DNA from: Pseudomonas sp. VD-NE ins
Lineage (GTDB): Bacteria; Pseudomonadota; Gammaproteobacteria; Pseudomonadales; Pseudomonadaceae
Length of the DNA stretch: 64,000 nucleotides
Assembly: GCF_031882575.1 (NCBI RefSeq)
Contig: NZ_CP134772.1
Location: 5,406,501 to 5,470,500 of the forward strand
Reading direction: 5' to 3'
This document shows, piece by piece, positions 47,523 through 56,097 of this stretch. Positions within the stretch are counted from its first letter, which is position 1; the number at the start of each line of letters is the position of its first letter. The position numbers and the translations under genes are program-made. Below the pieces are notes generated by a model. It had not been told where the DNA came from. It searched no databases and saw only the letters and a list, made by a program, of their open reading frames with translations.

Positions 47523-47605
47523 GTGGCGCATAATTTGCTTCGATCGGCATCTGTGCGGTGGTTTTCCGCCACCGTTTCACACCCTGATTGAAGACAGATC
47601 GCTCA

Positions 47606-48355
47606 ATGAATACGACGTTTTCCTGCGTAGGCTGCGGCAAATGCTGCACCGACCACCATGTCCCGCTGACCTTGACCGAAGCCCGCATGTGGGCGGCGGA
47701 TGGCGGTCAGGTGATCGTGTTGGTCGAGGCCTTTCTTGGTAATGGCCTGGGTTTGCCGGCGCAGCAGCGTGAACATGCCGAACGGCGTTCAGCGGTCGTT
47801 CGCAGCGGCGCGACAGACGCCCATGTGGCGATCACTTTCGCCGCGTACAACGTCGGCCCCTGTCGGAATCTTGACGAAGACAAGCTGTGCCGGATCTACG
47901 AGCGGCGGCCGTTGGTGTGTCGCATTTATCCGGCCGAAATCAACCCGCATATCCCGCTCAACCCGGCCGCCAAGGATTGCCCGCCGGAGTCCTGGGAGAA
48001 GGGGCCGGTGCTGATTGCCGGCGGTGAGTGGGTGGATCAGGAACTGGTCGATTTGATTCAACGCTCGCGCCAGGCGGATCGGGATGACATCGGTATCAAG
48101 GACGCGATTTGCGCAATGCTCGGGATTCGCACCACGGCGCTGAAGGGTGACGGGTTTACTGCGTATTTGCCGAATATGAGCGCTTTTGCTTCGGTGATTG
48201 ATCAGGTGACTGCGCAACCGCTGACGACCGCGCCGAGTGAGTGGGTGTTTCATGTGTCCGGGGATGATGTGGCCGGGCAAGTGGTGGCGGCCGGGGCGCA
48301 GGTGGTGACTGAACCGGCGCAGACGTATGCGTTTATTTCGCTGCGGGCGGCTTGA
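47606..48355 (+). CDS. YkgJ-family cysteine-cluster protein
   Basis: A 249-residue protein whose N-terminus has CVGCGKCCTDHH, and later CRIYERRPLVCRIYP, the eight-cysteine YkgJ/UPF0153 pattern thought to bind zinc or an Fe-S cluster. The C-terminal third lacks cysteines and is of unknown role; it is longer than the minimal YkgJ domain (about 100). I use the ATG at 47606, just before the first cysteines. Confidence 0.88.
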   Translation: MNTTFSCVGCGKCCTDHHVPLTLTEARMWAADGGQVIVLVEAFLGNGLGLPAQQREHAERRSAVVRSGATDAHVAITFAAYNVGPCRNLDEDKLCRIYERRPLVCRIYPAEINPHIPLNPAAKDCPPESWEKGPVLIAGGEWVDQELVDLIQRSRQADRDDIGIKDAICAMLGIRTTALKGDGFTAYLPNMSAFASVIDQVTAQPLTTAPSEWVFHVSGDDVAGQVVAAGAQVVTEPAQTYAFISLRAA

Positions 48356-48386
48356 TCGGGGTTTTGCAAAAACCGAACTGGCCTCA

Positions 48387-48475
48387 TCGCTGGCAAGCCA
48401 GCTCCCACAGGTATCTCGGGCGTTCACATAATTTGTGTACGACAGAGAACCCTGTGGGAGCAGGCTTGCCAGCGA
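48387..48475. repeat. REP-type inverted pair, CGCTGGCAAGCC family
   Basis: TCGCTGGCAAGCCAGCTCCC (from 48387) and inverted TGTGGGAGCAGGCTTGCCAG (from 48453), 43-nt loop. A third REP family in the window; another pair is at 61282. Confidence 0.92.
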
Positions 48476-48530
48476 AGGGGCCGGCACAGGCAGTATCAAT
48501 CGCCGCGTTGAGCGCTGTCGGGATTAAAAC

Positions 48531-48770
48531 TCAGCGCTTGCCCATCGAACGACGGGTGCCCGGCGGCGCCATGCCCGGGGTCTTGGTGTGGCCGTTCTTG
48601 GCGCCGTTCTTGTACCACGGCTGATTCGAGCCTTTGGCAGAGGCCAGCTCGCCCGGCTTGAACGGAAATTTGAACGCCGGGATTTCGGCTTTGGTATCGC
48701 TGGTTTCGGCCAGTTCAGCCGGGACATCGCTCACAGCGTCGTCAACCGGCGGCAGGGTCGGGGAAGTCAT
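48531..48770 (-). CDS. Small protein of unknown function
   Basis: A 79-residue protein, acidic in the N-terminal half and basic in the tail (GHTKTPGMAPPGTRRSMGKR), with a short conserved-looking NQPWYKNGAKNG. No signal or membrane segment. I use the ATG at 48770; the frame extends to 48842 but the extra residues look untranslated. Probably a pseudomonad-specific conserved protein; function unknown. Confidence 0.6.
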   Translation of the reverse strand: MTSPTLPPVDDAVSDVPAELAETSDTKAEIPAFKFPFKPGELASAKGSNQPWYKNGAKNGHTKTPGMAPPGTRRSMGKR

Positions 48771-48881
48771 AAAAGCTCCGGAAAGCAAAAAGTCGGGCCC
48801 GATCAGTGAGCCGCGAAGGCGCGCAGTATACCTGTGCGCCATGGCTCGGCACCTGAAGATTTGCAGCGCACGCCGAACGGT

Positions 48882-49187
48882 TTACAGGTAACTGATGATG
48901 ACGATGCCTTTATCGGTCGAGGTCTTCAGCGCTTCGTAGCGCATGGAAATCGGCAGCGCCTGATGACTGCAAGCGTTGCGCTCAGTGTCGACATCGACTT
49001 TCACGCCTGGCTTGATTTCAATCTGGCGAGACTCACGAGCAGCGAATGCCCCGACCGGTCCGACCTGACAACCCGAGTCAACGATTTGCCCGGTGAAGCG
49101 GATCTCACCGGATTGACTGGCCGGCGCGGCGAATGCTGTGAGTGGAAGCAAGAGAAGCGCATACGGCAGAGCGGTTTTCAGCTTCAT
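48882..49187 (-). CDS. Fimbrial-subunit-like secreted protein
   Basis: A 101-residue protein with a signal peptide (LKTALPYALLLLPLTAFA) and the mature start GEIRFTGQIVDSGC, which resembles type 1 (chaperone-usher) pilin N-termini, with a second cysteine at NACSHQ. It is much shorter than true pilins (about 180), and no usher or chaperone is nearby, so it may be a stand-alone derivative. GGGAG precedes the ATG at 49187. Confidence 0.7.
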   Translation of the reverse strand: MKLKTALPYALLLLPLTAFAAPASQSGEIRFTGQIVDSGCQVGPVGAFAARESRQIEIKPGVKVDVDTERNACSHQALPISMRYEALKTSTDKGIVIISYL

Positions 49188-49370
49188 TTCAAGACACTCC
49201 CGGGGTGAGCAGCCCAGAGAATCCGGGCTACACAATGTTTATCCGCGTGCAGGGACGAATCTTGAGAAGCGTAGTGGGCAAATAGGTCCCGAATAGGGAC
49301 TGATCGGTCCCTTTTTGGGACTGCTTAACAAAAAATGGCCGTTAGAGATGCGGTGCCCAATCAGACGTCT

Positions 49371-49435
49371 TCGCGAGCAGGCTCGCTCCCACAGGTGGAC
49401 TGCGTTTCAAATGGTGGGAGCGAGCCTGCTCGCGA
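49371..49435. repeat. REP-type inverted pair, GAGCCTGCTCGCGA family
   Basis: TCGCGAGCAGGCTCGCTCCC (from 49371) and inverted GGTGGGAGCGAGCCTGCTCG (from 49413), about 19-nt loop. It lies between the fimbrial-like gene and the DUF6124-like gene. Confidence 0.9.
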
Positions 49436-49462
49436 AGAACGATGACGCGCTGTTCGGACGGA

Positions 49463-49825
49463 TTACGTTTGCGGATCAACCCGGTCCAGCGCCCGGTTTA
49501 CCGCCAGCTCGGCGAGCATGACGACCTGCTGGATCGCCAGCGCCGTACTGCGCTGCGGGCGACTGAGCTGATCGGCCAGATCACCGGCCATGACATTGGC
49601 TGAAGCCAGCGATTCGCAGGCGTGGGCGAGCAGGCTTTCGGTGTCGATGTTCGGGTGGATGAGGAACATCGTACTGGGCTGACGCGGCTTGACCGGTTCG
49701 GGGCAGAGGTAGAAGTCGAGAGCGCGCTTGATGGCTTCGCGGGTTTTGATCTGGTCGTCGGCGCGGATGGCGTCTTCGAGTGGGGTGGTGGGATCGATGG
49801 GTGGATCTGGTACGGGCTTAGTCAT
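49463..49825 (-). CDS. DUF6124/DUF3077-like protein with structured leader
   Basis: A 120-residue soluble protein with a Pro-rich N-terminus (TKPVPDPPIDPTTPLEDAIR), then TREAIKRALDFYL and a helical C-terminal half (LLAHACESLASANVMAGDLA, QQVVMLAELAVNRALDRVDP). This is the pattern of the pseudomonad family formerly under DUF3077 and now DUF6124, as I recall it; function unknown. The start ATG at 49825 follows TTAGGAAC. An unusual inverted-repeat-rich leader of about 200 nt precedes it. Confidence 0.8.
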   Translation of the reverse strand: MTKPVPDPPIDPTTPLEDAIRADDQIKTREAIKRALDFYLCPEPVKPRQPSTMFLIHPNIDTESLLAHACESLASANVMAGDLADQLSRPQRSTALAIQQVVMLAELAVNRALDRVDPQT

Positions 49826-50060
49826 GGAATGTTCCTAATCAAAGCCAACACATGCCGTTTCTCACGCGGCGGAGTGGTGGCAGCTATGTGCGGAGTGAGA
49901 AACCGGTAGGAACAAGCCCGGCCGAACCGAAGTTCGCCCGCACACAGCCGCCATAAAAATTGCAGGGCAGCAAATAGCCGGCGGCAATTATGGTGGTACT
50001 GGTGTTGGATTAACAGTTCCTACGGGCTCTCACACCCGATCGCCGAGTTTTCGGCGACAA
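49826..50060 (-). ncRNA. Candidate cis-regulatory RNA leader of the DUF6124-like gene
   Basis: On the minus strand, GTGAGAGCCCGTAGGAAC (50033-50016) can pair with GTTCCTACCGGTTTCTCAC (49913-49895). The same central segment can instead pair with GTGAGAAAC (49865-49857) and with TAGGAAC (49837-49831), which includes the ribosome-binding AGGA. Between the first two lie CCACCATAATTGC/GCAATTTTTATGGCGG and CGAAC-TTCG-GTTCG (49936-49923), a cUUCGg tetraloop. Another hairpin CGCCGA/TCGGCG sits at 50041-50056. These features indicate a folded RNA with two exclusive states. Direct evidence is the base pairing only. Confidence 0.6.
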
Positions 50061-50154
50061 CCAAAGACTAGAGAGCGCACGTCCGACGGACAACCTGAAA
50101 ACCTTGTGGGAAGGTTCTGGTTATTTGACACAAATTTAAACAGCCAAAAGCCAA

Positions 50155-50417
50155 CCCTCACCCTAGCCCTCTCCCAGAGGGAGAGGGAACTGACCGTGGT
50201 GTTTGGGAGAGGTACGCCGACGTCGTGAAATACCGAGCCGAATTCAGATTCCGAAACAAATCAAAAGCCCCTCACCCTAACCCTCTCCCAGAGGGAGAGG
50301 GGACTGACCGAGTTGTTTGGTAGAACTACGCCGACGTGCGATACCGCGTTGAACTCAGATTTTGAAAGGCCCACAAATCGGCCCCCTCTCCCTCGGGAGA
50401 GGGCTGGGGTGAGGGGC
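50155..50417 (+). repeat. Composite CCCTCACCC intergenic repeat, copy C (one and a half units)
   Basis: A first half-unit (50155 to about 50266) starts ACCCTCACCCTAGCCCTCTC and has GAACTGACCGTGGTGTTT and TACGCCGACGT. A full unit (about 50267-50417) starts CCCCTCACCCTAACCCTCTC, has GGGGACTGACCGAGTTGTTT and TACGCCGACGT, and ends GAGAGGGCTGGGGTGAGGGG. The tandem form suggests growth by unequal exchange. Confidence 0.85.
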
Positions 50418-50419
50418 AA

Positions 50420-50756
50420 GAGCACCACAAAAACCAAAGCCGTGCGCGCCGTGCTCTTCACCACTCAATAGGCCGAGTGTCAGCTCGCCTGCTCTTGATC
50501 TTGATCCACGGGCGACGTCGGAAGGCTGAGTGGAGGGATTGATCCGGGCGTGGGAGCGCAGCGACCGTTTGGCGCAGCCAAACACAGCGAGAGGAGGTGC
50601 AGCGAAGCAAACCGTAGGCGCTGCGCCCGGATCGATCACGGAGCGAAGGAACCCCGAGCCCCAGCGAGCGGGCCGCACGCAGGAGCAAGCGTTTTTTGCT
50701 TACTTTTTTTGGCGCTTGAAAAAAAGTGAGTCGCCGTAAGGGCGAAACCCTAAGCC
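50420..50756. repeat. Probable dispersed GC-rich repeat
   Basis: The stretch is rich in internal dyads (GGCGCAGCCAAACACAGCGA, GCGCTGCGCCCGGATCGATC) and ends with TGCTTACTTTTTTTGGCGCT and AAAGTGAGTCGCCGTAAGGG. I recognise these from intergenic repeats in P. fluorescens-group genomes. It is open in several frames, which often leads to false gene calls. No other copy is in the window. Confidence 0.55.
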
Positions 50757-50888
50757 GCCGTTACCGCAGCAACGGATATGTACACAACGAAACTGACAGC
50801 GCTGACAGCTAGCCGTCACCCTACTGACCCGCTGACAGGTTTATAAAGACAACAACCCTGCCCAAACTCCGTCCGGCGCCCACCCCGC

Positions 50889-52049
50889 ATGCGAATCCAA
50901 AAGAACAAAGCCCTGCTCGCCACCCTATTGATCGTCCTCGCAGGCGCAGGTCTGTGGTACGCCCTGAAACCCGCCCCGACCAAACTCGCCACCCCCACCG
51001 CCATCCCCGTGCGAGTCATAGCGGTCAGCGAAAAAGACGTCCCCCGCTACACCAGCGGCATCGGTTCCGTACTCTCATTACACAGCGTCGTAGTGCGCCC
51101 ACAAATAGACGGCATCCTTACCAAAATCCTCGTCAAGGAAGGCCAACTCGTCAAAACAGGCGACCTGCTGGCCACCATCGACGACCGCTCCATCCGCGCC
51201 AGCCTCGACCAGACACGCGCCCAACTGGGCGAAAGCCAGGCGCAACTGCAAGTTGCCCTGGTCAACCTCAAACGCTACAAACTGCTCACCGTCGACGACG
51301 GCATCTCGAAACAGACCTACGACCAGCAACAAGCCCTGGTCAACCAACTGAAGGCCACCGCCCAAGGCAACCAGGCCTCGATTGATGCGGCGCAAGTACA
51401 ACTTTCCTACACGCAGATCCGCTCCCCGGTCACCGGCCGCGTCGGTATTCGCACAGTCGACGAAGGCAACTTCCTGCGCATGACCGACACCGCCGGCCTG
51501 TTCACCGTCACCCAGATCGACCCGATCGCCGTCGAGTTTTCCCTGCCTCAGCAAATGCTGCCGACCCTGCAAGGCTTGATCAACGATCCGCAACGCGCAC
51601 AGGTCAAGGCCTACATCGGCGCCGACACCGACGGCGAAACCGGCAACCTGCTCGGCGAAGGTCACCTGACCCTGATAGACAACCAGATCAACGCCAACAC
51701 CGGCACCATCCGCGCCAAGGCCGAATTCGACAACGCCAGCCAGAAGCTCTGGCCCGGCCTGCTGGTCACGGTAAAAATTCAGACAGCCCTCGACAAAGAT
51801 GCGTTGGTCGTCCCGCCGACAGTCGTACAACGCGGCCTCGACCAACACTTCGTTTACCGGGTGAATGGCGACAAGGTTGAAGCCGTGCAAGTACAGATGG
51901 TTTATCAAGGCAGCGGTCAGGACATCATCAAAGGCGTGAAGGCCGGTGACGTGCTGGTCACCGACGGCCAATCGCGACTCAAACCCGGTTCGACCGTGCA
52001 AGTCATGAGCGAGCCGCCGCAGGTGGTGCAAGCGGAGCCGAAACCATGA
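50889..52049 (+). CDS. RND efflux periplasmic adaptor (MdtA-like)
   Basis: A 386-residue membrane fusion protein: N-terminal anchor (KNKALLATLLIVLAGAGLWY), beta-barrel and lipoyl halves (HSVVVRPQIDGILTKILVKE, YTQIRSPVTGRVG) around a helical hairpin at about 95-165, and a C-terminal membrane-proximal domain. It links the permease to an outer-membrane channel. It overlaps the permease gene by 4 nt (ATGA). Substrates cannot be read from sequence. The nearest characterised group, by feel, is MdtABC. Confidence 0.92.
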   Translation: MRIQKNKALLATLLIVLAGAGLWYALKPAPTKLATPTAIPVRVIAVSEKDVPRYTSGIGSVLSLHSVVVRPQIDGILTKILVKEGQLVKTGDLLATIDDRSIRASLDQTRAQLGESQAQLQVALVNLKRYKLLTVDDGISKQTYDQQQALVNQLKATAQGNQASIDAAQVQLSYTQIRSPVTGRVGIRTVDEGNFLRMTDTAGLFTVTQIDPIAVEFSLPQQMLPTLQGLINDPQRAQVKAYIGADTDGETGNLLGEGHLTLIDNQINANTGTIRAKAEFDNASQKLWPGLLVTVKIQTALDKDALVVPPTVVQRGLDQHFVYRVNGDKVEAVQVQMVYQGSGQDIIKGVKAGDVLVTDGQSRLKPGSTVQVMSEPPQVVQAEPKP

Positions 52050-55000
52050 AGGCGCACAAAGGCGTCTCCACGTGGTGCATCGATCACCCGGTCGCAACGA
52101 TTCTGCTGACCATTGCTTTGGTGCTGGTCGGTTTGATTGCCTTCCCGCGCTTGCCAATCGCCCCACTGCCGGAAGCGGAATTTCCTACGATCCAAGTCTC
52201 AGCGCAGTTGCCCGGCGCAAGCCCCGACACCATGGCCTCGTCCGTGGCCACGCCGCTGGAGGTGCAATTCAGCGCGATCCCCGGCATGACCCAGATGACC
52301 TCGAGCAGCGCACTGGGCTCAAGTCTGCTGACCCTGCAATTCACCCTCGATAAAAGCATCGACACCGCCGCCCAGGAAGTCCAAGCGGCGATCAACACCG
52401 CCGCCGGCAAGCTGCCCAAGGACATGCCGACGCTGCCGACGTGGAAGAAGGTCAATCCGGCCGACAGCCCGGTGCTGATCCTCAGCGTCAGCTCGACGCA
52501 GATGCCCGGCACCGAACTCAGCGATCTGGTGGAAACCCTGCTCTCGCGTCAGATCAGTCAGATCGACGGCGTAGGCCAAATCAACATCACCGGTCAGCAA
52601 CGTCCGGCGATCCGCGTACAAGCCTCGGCGGACAAGCTCGCGGCGATCGGCTTGACCCTCGCCGACATCCGACTGGCGATTCAGCAGACCAGCCTCAACC
52701 TCGCCAAAGGCGCGCTGTACGGCGAATCGAGCATCTCGACGCTGTCGACCAACGACCAGTTGTTCCACCCCGAGGACTACAGCCAACTCATCGTTTCCTA
52801 CAAGGATGGCGCCCCGGTTCACCTGCGTGATGTCGCCAAAGTCGTCAACGGTTCGGAAGATGCCTACGTGCAAGCCTGGGCCGGTGATCAGCCGGGGGTG
52901 AACTTGGTGATCTCTCGCCAGCCGGGCGCCAACATCGTTGAAACCGTTGACCGCATTCAAGCCGCCCTGCCCGGCCTCGAAGCGATGCTGCCGGCCTCGG
53001 TGCAGGTGAAAACCCTGATCGATCGCACCCAGACCATTCGTGCCTCGCTGCATGAAGTGGAAATCACCCTGTTGATCGCGATCATGCTGGTGGTCGCGGT
53101 GATGGCGCTGTTCCTGCGCCAGTTGTCGGCGACCCTGATTGTCTCGGCAGTGCTCGGCGTGTCGTTGATCGCCAGTTTCGCCTTGATGTACATCCTCGGC
53201 TTCAGCCTGAACAACCTGACGCTGGTGGCGATCGTCGTCGCGGTCGGCTTCGTCGTCGACGATGCGATCGTGGTGGTGGAAAACATCCACCGCCATCTGG
53301 AGGCCGGCGACGATATGCGCGAAGCGGCGATCAAGGGCGCCGGCGAGATCGGCTTCACCGTGGTCTCGATCAGTTTCTCGCTGGTGGCGGCGTTTATTCC
53401 GCTGCTGTTCATGGGCGGTGTGGTCGGGCGCCTGTTCAAGGAATTCGCCCTGACCGCGACCTCGACCATCATGATTTCCGTGGTGGTGTCGCTGACCCTG
53501 GCGCCGACGCTGGCAGCGCTGTTCATGCGCAAACCGGTGCATCACGCCCACGACAAACCGGGCTTCAGCGAACGCTTGCTCGGCTGGTACGAGAAAGGTC
53601 TGCGCCGCGCCCTCGCTCATCAGAAATTGATGATCGGCGTGTTCGGTCTGTCGCTGGCGCTGGCGATCGGCGGCTACATCTTTATCCCCAAAGGTTTCTT
53701 CCCGGTGCAGGACACCGGTTTCGTCCTCGGCACCACCGAAGCGGCTGCGGATATTTCCTACGGCGACATGGTGAAAAAACACTTGGCGATGGCCGAAATC
53801 GTCGCCGCCGACCCGGCGGTGCAGGCGTTTTCCCACTCGGTGGGTGTCTCCGGCAGTAACCAGACCATCGCCAACGGACGCTTCTGGATCGCCCTGAAAA
53901 AACGCGGCGACCGTGACGTCAGCGCCAGCCAGTTCATCGACCGTATCCGTCCGCAACTGATGAAAGTCCCCGGCATCGTCCTCTACCTGCGCGCCGGCCA
54001 GGACATCAACCTCAGCTCCGGCCCGAGCCGTGCGCAGTATCAATACGTGCTCAAGAGCAACGACGGCGCGACCCTCGCGACATGGACGCAACGCCTGACC
54101 GAAAAACTGCGCAGCAACCCGGCATTCCGTGACATTTCCAACGACTTGCAACTGGGCGGCAGCATCACCCACATCAGTATCGATCGCAGTGCGGCGGCGC
54201 GTTTCGGCCTGACCGCCAGCGATGTCGATGAGGCGCTGTACGATGCTTTCGGCCAACGCCAGATCAATGAATTCCAGACGCAGGTCAATCAGTACAACGT
54301 GATTCTGGAACTGGACACCAAACAGCGCGGCAAGGCTGAAAGCCTCAACTATTTCTACCTGCGTTCGCCGCTGAGTGGCGATATGGTGCCGCTGTCGGCG
54401 CTGGCCAAATTCGATGCGCCGACCATTGGCCCGTTGTCGATTGCCCACGACGGCATGTTCCCGGCCGCCAACCTGTCGTTCAACCTCGCGCCCGGTGTGG
54501 CGTTGGGTGATGCGGTGATTTTGCTCAATCAGGCCAAGGCCGAGATCGGCATGCCCACCGCCATCAGCGGCAATTTCCAGGGCGCGGCGCAGGCGTTCCA
54601 GAGTTCGCTGGCCAGTCAGCCGTGGCTGATTCTCGCGGCGCTGGTGGCGGTGTACATCATTCTCGGCGTGCTTTATGAAAGCTTCGTGCACCCGCTGACG
54701 ATCATCTCCACGCTGCCGGCGGCAGGCTTGGGCGCGGTGATCATGCTGTGGATCTGCGGCCAGGACTTTTCGATCATGGCGTTGATCGGTCTGGTGTTGC
54801 TGATCGGTATCGTCAAGAAGAACGGCATCTTGATGATCGACTTCGCCCTCGAAGCGCAGCGCCATCGAGGTCTGTCGCCGCAGGATGCGATTTTCGAAGC
54901 GTGCATCACGCGGTTCCGGCCGATCATCATGACCACCCTCGCAGCCCTGCTCGGCGCGCTGCCGCTGATGCTCGGTTACGGCACCGGCGCCGAACTGCGC

Positions 55001-55147
55001 CAGCCGTTGGGGATCGCGGTGGTGGGCGGTTTGCTGGTCAGCCAGATGCTGACGCTATTCACCACGCCGGTCATATACTTATGGCTTGAGCGGCTGTTCC
55101 ATCGGCCTAAGCCCGCGCCTTTACCAGCGCTAGCAACCACAGACTGA
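52046..55147 (+). CDS. RND efflux permease (MdtC/MuxC-like, HAE1 family)
   Basis: A 1033-residue inner-membrane proton-driven pump. The first segment is in PVATILLTIALVLVGLIAF, two large periplasmic loops follow segments 1 and 7, and the proton-relay pair is in AVGFVVDDAIVVVENI in segment 4. The C-terminal half repeats the first. It is the only permease in the operon, unlike MdtBC or MuxBC, where two work together. No outer-membrane channel gene follows; TolC/OprM elsewhere is implied. Confidence 0.95.
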   Translation: MKAHKGVSTWCIDHPVATILLTIALVLVGLIAFPRLPIAPLPEAEFPTIQVSAQLPGASPDTMASSVATPLEVQFSAIPGMTQMTSSSALGSSLLTLQFTLDKSIDTAAQEVQAAINTAAGKLPKDMPTLPTWKKVNPADSPVLILSVSSTQMPGTELSDLVETLLSRQISQIDGVGQINITGQQRPAIRVQASADKLAAIGLTLADIRLAIQQTSLNLAKGALYGESSISTLSTNDQLFHPEDYSQLIVSYKDGAPVHLRDVAKVVNGSEDAYVQAWAGDQPGVNLVISRQPGANIVETVDRIQAALPGLEAMLPASVQVKTLIDRTQTIRASLHEVEITLLIAIMLVVAVMALFLRQLSATLIVSAVLGVSLIASFALMYILGFSLNNLTLVAIVVAVGFVVDDAIVVVENIHRHLEAGDDMREAAIKGAGEIGFTVVSISFSLVAAFIPLLFMGGVVGRLFKEFALTATSTIMISVVVSLTLAPTLAALFMRKPVHHAHDKPGFSERLLGWYEKGLRRALAHQKLMIGVFGLSLALAIGGYIFIPKGFFPVQDTGFVLGTTEAAADISYGDMVKKHLAMAEIVAADPAVQAFSHSVGVSGSNQTIANGRFWIALKKRGDRDVSASQFIDRIRPQLMKVPGIVLYLRAGQDINLSSGPSRAQYQYVLKSNDGATLATWTQRLTEKLRSNPAFRDISNDLQLGGSITHISIDRSAAARFGLTASDVDEALYDAFGQRQINEFQTQVNQYNVILELDTKQRGKAESLNYFYLRSPLSGDMVPLSALAKFDAPTIGPLSIAHDGMFPAANLSFNLAPGVALGDAVILLNQAKAEIGMPTAISGNFQGAAQAFQSSLASQPWLILAALVAVYIILGVLYESFVHPLTIISTLPAAGLGAVIMLWICGQDFSIMALIGLVLLIGIVKKNGILMIDFALEAQRHRGLSPQDAIFEACITRFRPIIMTTLAALLGALPLMLGYGTGAELRQPLGIAVVGGLLVSQMLTLFTTPVIYLWLERLFHRPKPAPLPALATTD

Positions 55148-55155
55148 GGCGGGTC

Positions 55156-55830
55156 ATGCGCGTTCTGATTATTGAAGACGAGGAAAAAACCGCGGACTAT
55201 CTGCACCGCGGTCTGACGGAACAGGGTTACACCGTGGATCTGGCCCGCGACGGCGTCGAAGGTCTGCATCTGGCGCTGGAAAGCGACTACGCGGTGATCG
55301 TCCTCGACGTCATGTTGCCGGGCCTCGATGGCTTCGGCGTTTTGCGCGCGTTGCGTGCACGCAAGCAGACCCCGGTGATCATGCTCACCGCCCGCGAGCG
55401 CGTCGAAGACCGCATCAAAGGTCTGCGCGACGGCGCCGACGATTACCTCGGCAAACCGTTTTCCTTCCTTGAACTGGTCGCGCGTCTGCAAGCGCTGACC
55501 CGGCGCAGTGGCGGGCATGAACCGGTGCAGGTGAGCATCGCCGACCTGTGGATAGATCTGATCAGCCGCAAGGCGACCCGCGCCGGCACCCGACTGGATC
55601 TGACCGCCAAAGAGTTTTCGCTGCTTAGCGTGTTAGCGCGTCGGCAAGGTGAAATCCTTTCGAAAACGGCGATTGCCGAGATGGTCTGGGACATCAATTT
55701 CGACAGCGATGCCAACGTCGTCGAAGTCGCAATCAAACGCCTGCGCGCCAAGCTCGACGGGCCGTTCGACGAGAAGTTGCTGCACACCATTCGCGGCATG
55801 GGTTATGTGCTGGAGAGCCGTGGTGTTTAG
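55156..55830 (+). CDS. OmpR-family response regulator (CopR/CusR-like)
   Basis: A 224-residue regulator: receiver domain with Asp51 (IVLDVMLPGLDGF) and LGKPFSFLELVARL, then a winged-helix domain (about 128-222; LTAKEFSLLSVLARRQGEIL). It starts 8 nt after the permease gene, so it is probably co-transcribed with the pump it controls. It belongs to the metal-responsive CopR/CusR subgroup by sequence feel; the inducer is unknown. A palindromic element begins at its stop codon. Confidence 0.92.
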   Translation: MRVLIIEDEEKTADYLHRGLTEQGYTVDLARDGVEGLHLALESDYAVIVLDVMLPGLDGFGVLRALRARKQTPVIMLTARERVEDRIKGLRDGADDYLGKPFSFLELVARLQALTRRSGGHEPVQVSIADLWIDLISRKATRAGTRLDLTAKEFSLLSVLARRQGEILSKTAIAEMVWDINFDSDANVVEVAIKRLRAKLDGPFDEKLLHTIRGMGYVLESRGV

Positions 55831-56097
55831 GGTAGGTCATCATTCATTTCCTGCGCCGCGTTGCCGTCTGAAAGCGGGCCAGGCAAGGCGCAGCCCGACG
55901 GTAAGGGTTGTTTCCTTGCCGAGGGCTGTAACGCAGCATGGCCCGCTTTCAGACGACAACCCGGAGGGCCGAGCCTGCTGTTGTGCAGGGCTGCGTTGCT
56001 CGGAGCTTATTTGGAACGACCAAACCGCGCTCCTCGCGCCTTGCCCTGCACAACAGCAGACTCGGCGCGGCGCAGGAAATGAATGATGACCTACCCT
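55829..56097. repeat. 269-bp nested palindromic element between the two-component genes
   Basis: Perfect 32-bp terminal inverted repeats (55829-55860 and 56066-56097; AGGGTAGGTCATCATTCATT...) enclose two further perfect 16-bp stems: CGTCTGAAAGCGGGCC (55865-55880) with 55940-55955, and CTGCTGTTGTGCAGGG (55975-55990) with 56044-56059. The whole would fold as a three-way junction. No transposase and no clear target duplication. The right repeat supplies AGGA and ATG for the kinase gene. It looks like a small non-autonomous mobile element. Confidence 0.85.

Noticed and set aside
50355..50678. Possible genes in the repeat block (frames of 76-107 codons)
   Set aside because: They lie within dispersed repeats, overlap each other and have no ribosome site or domain.
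52319..54865. An 848-codon open frame on the minus strand
   Set aside because: It lies wholly antisense to the RND permease gene, and its translation is His/Arg/Gln-rich with no domain sense. GC-rich codon bias leaves the opposite frame open.
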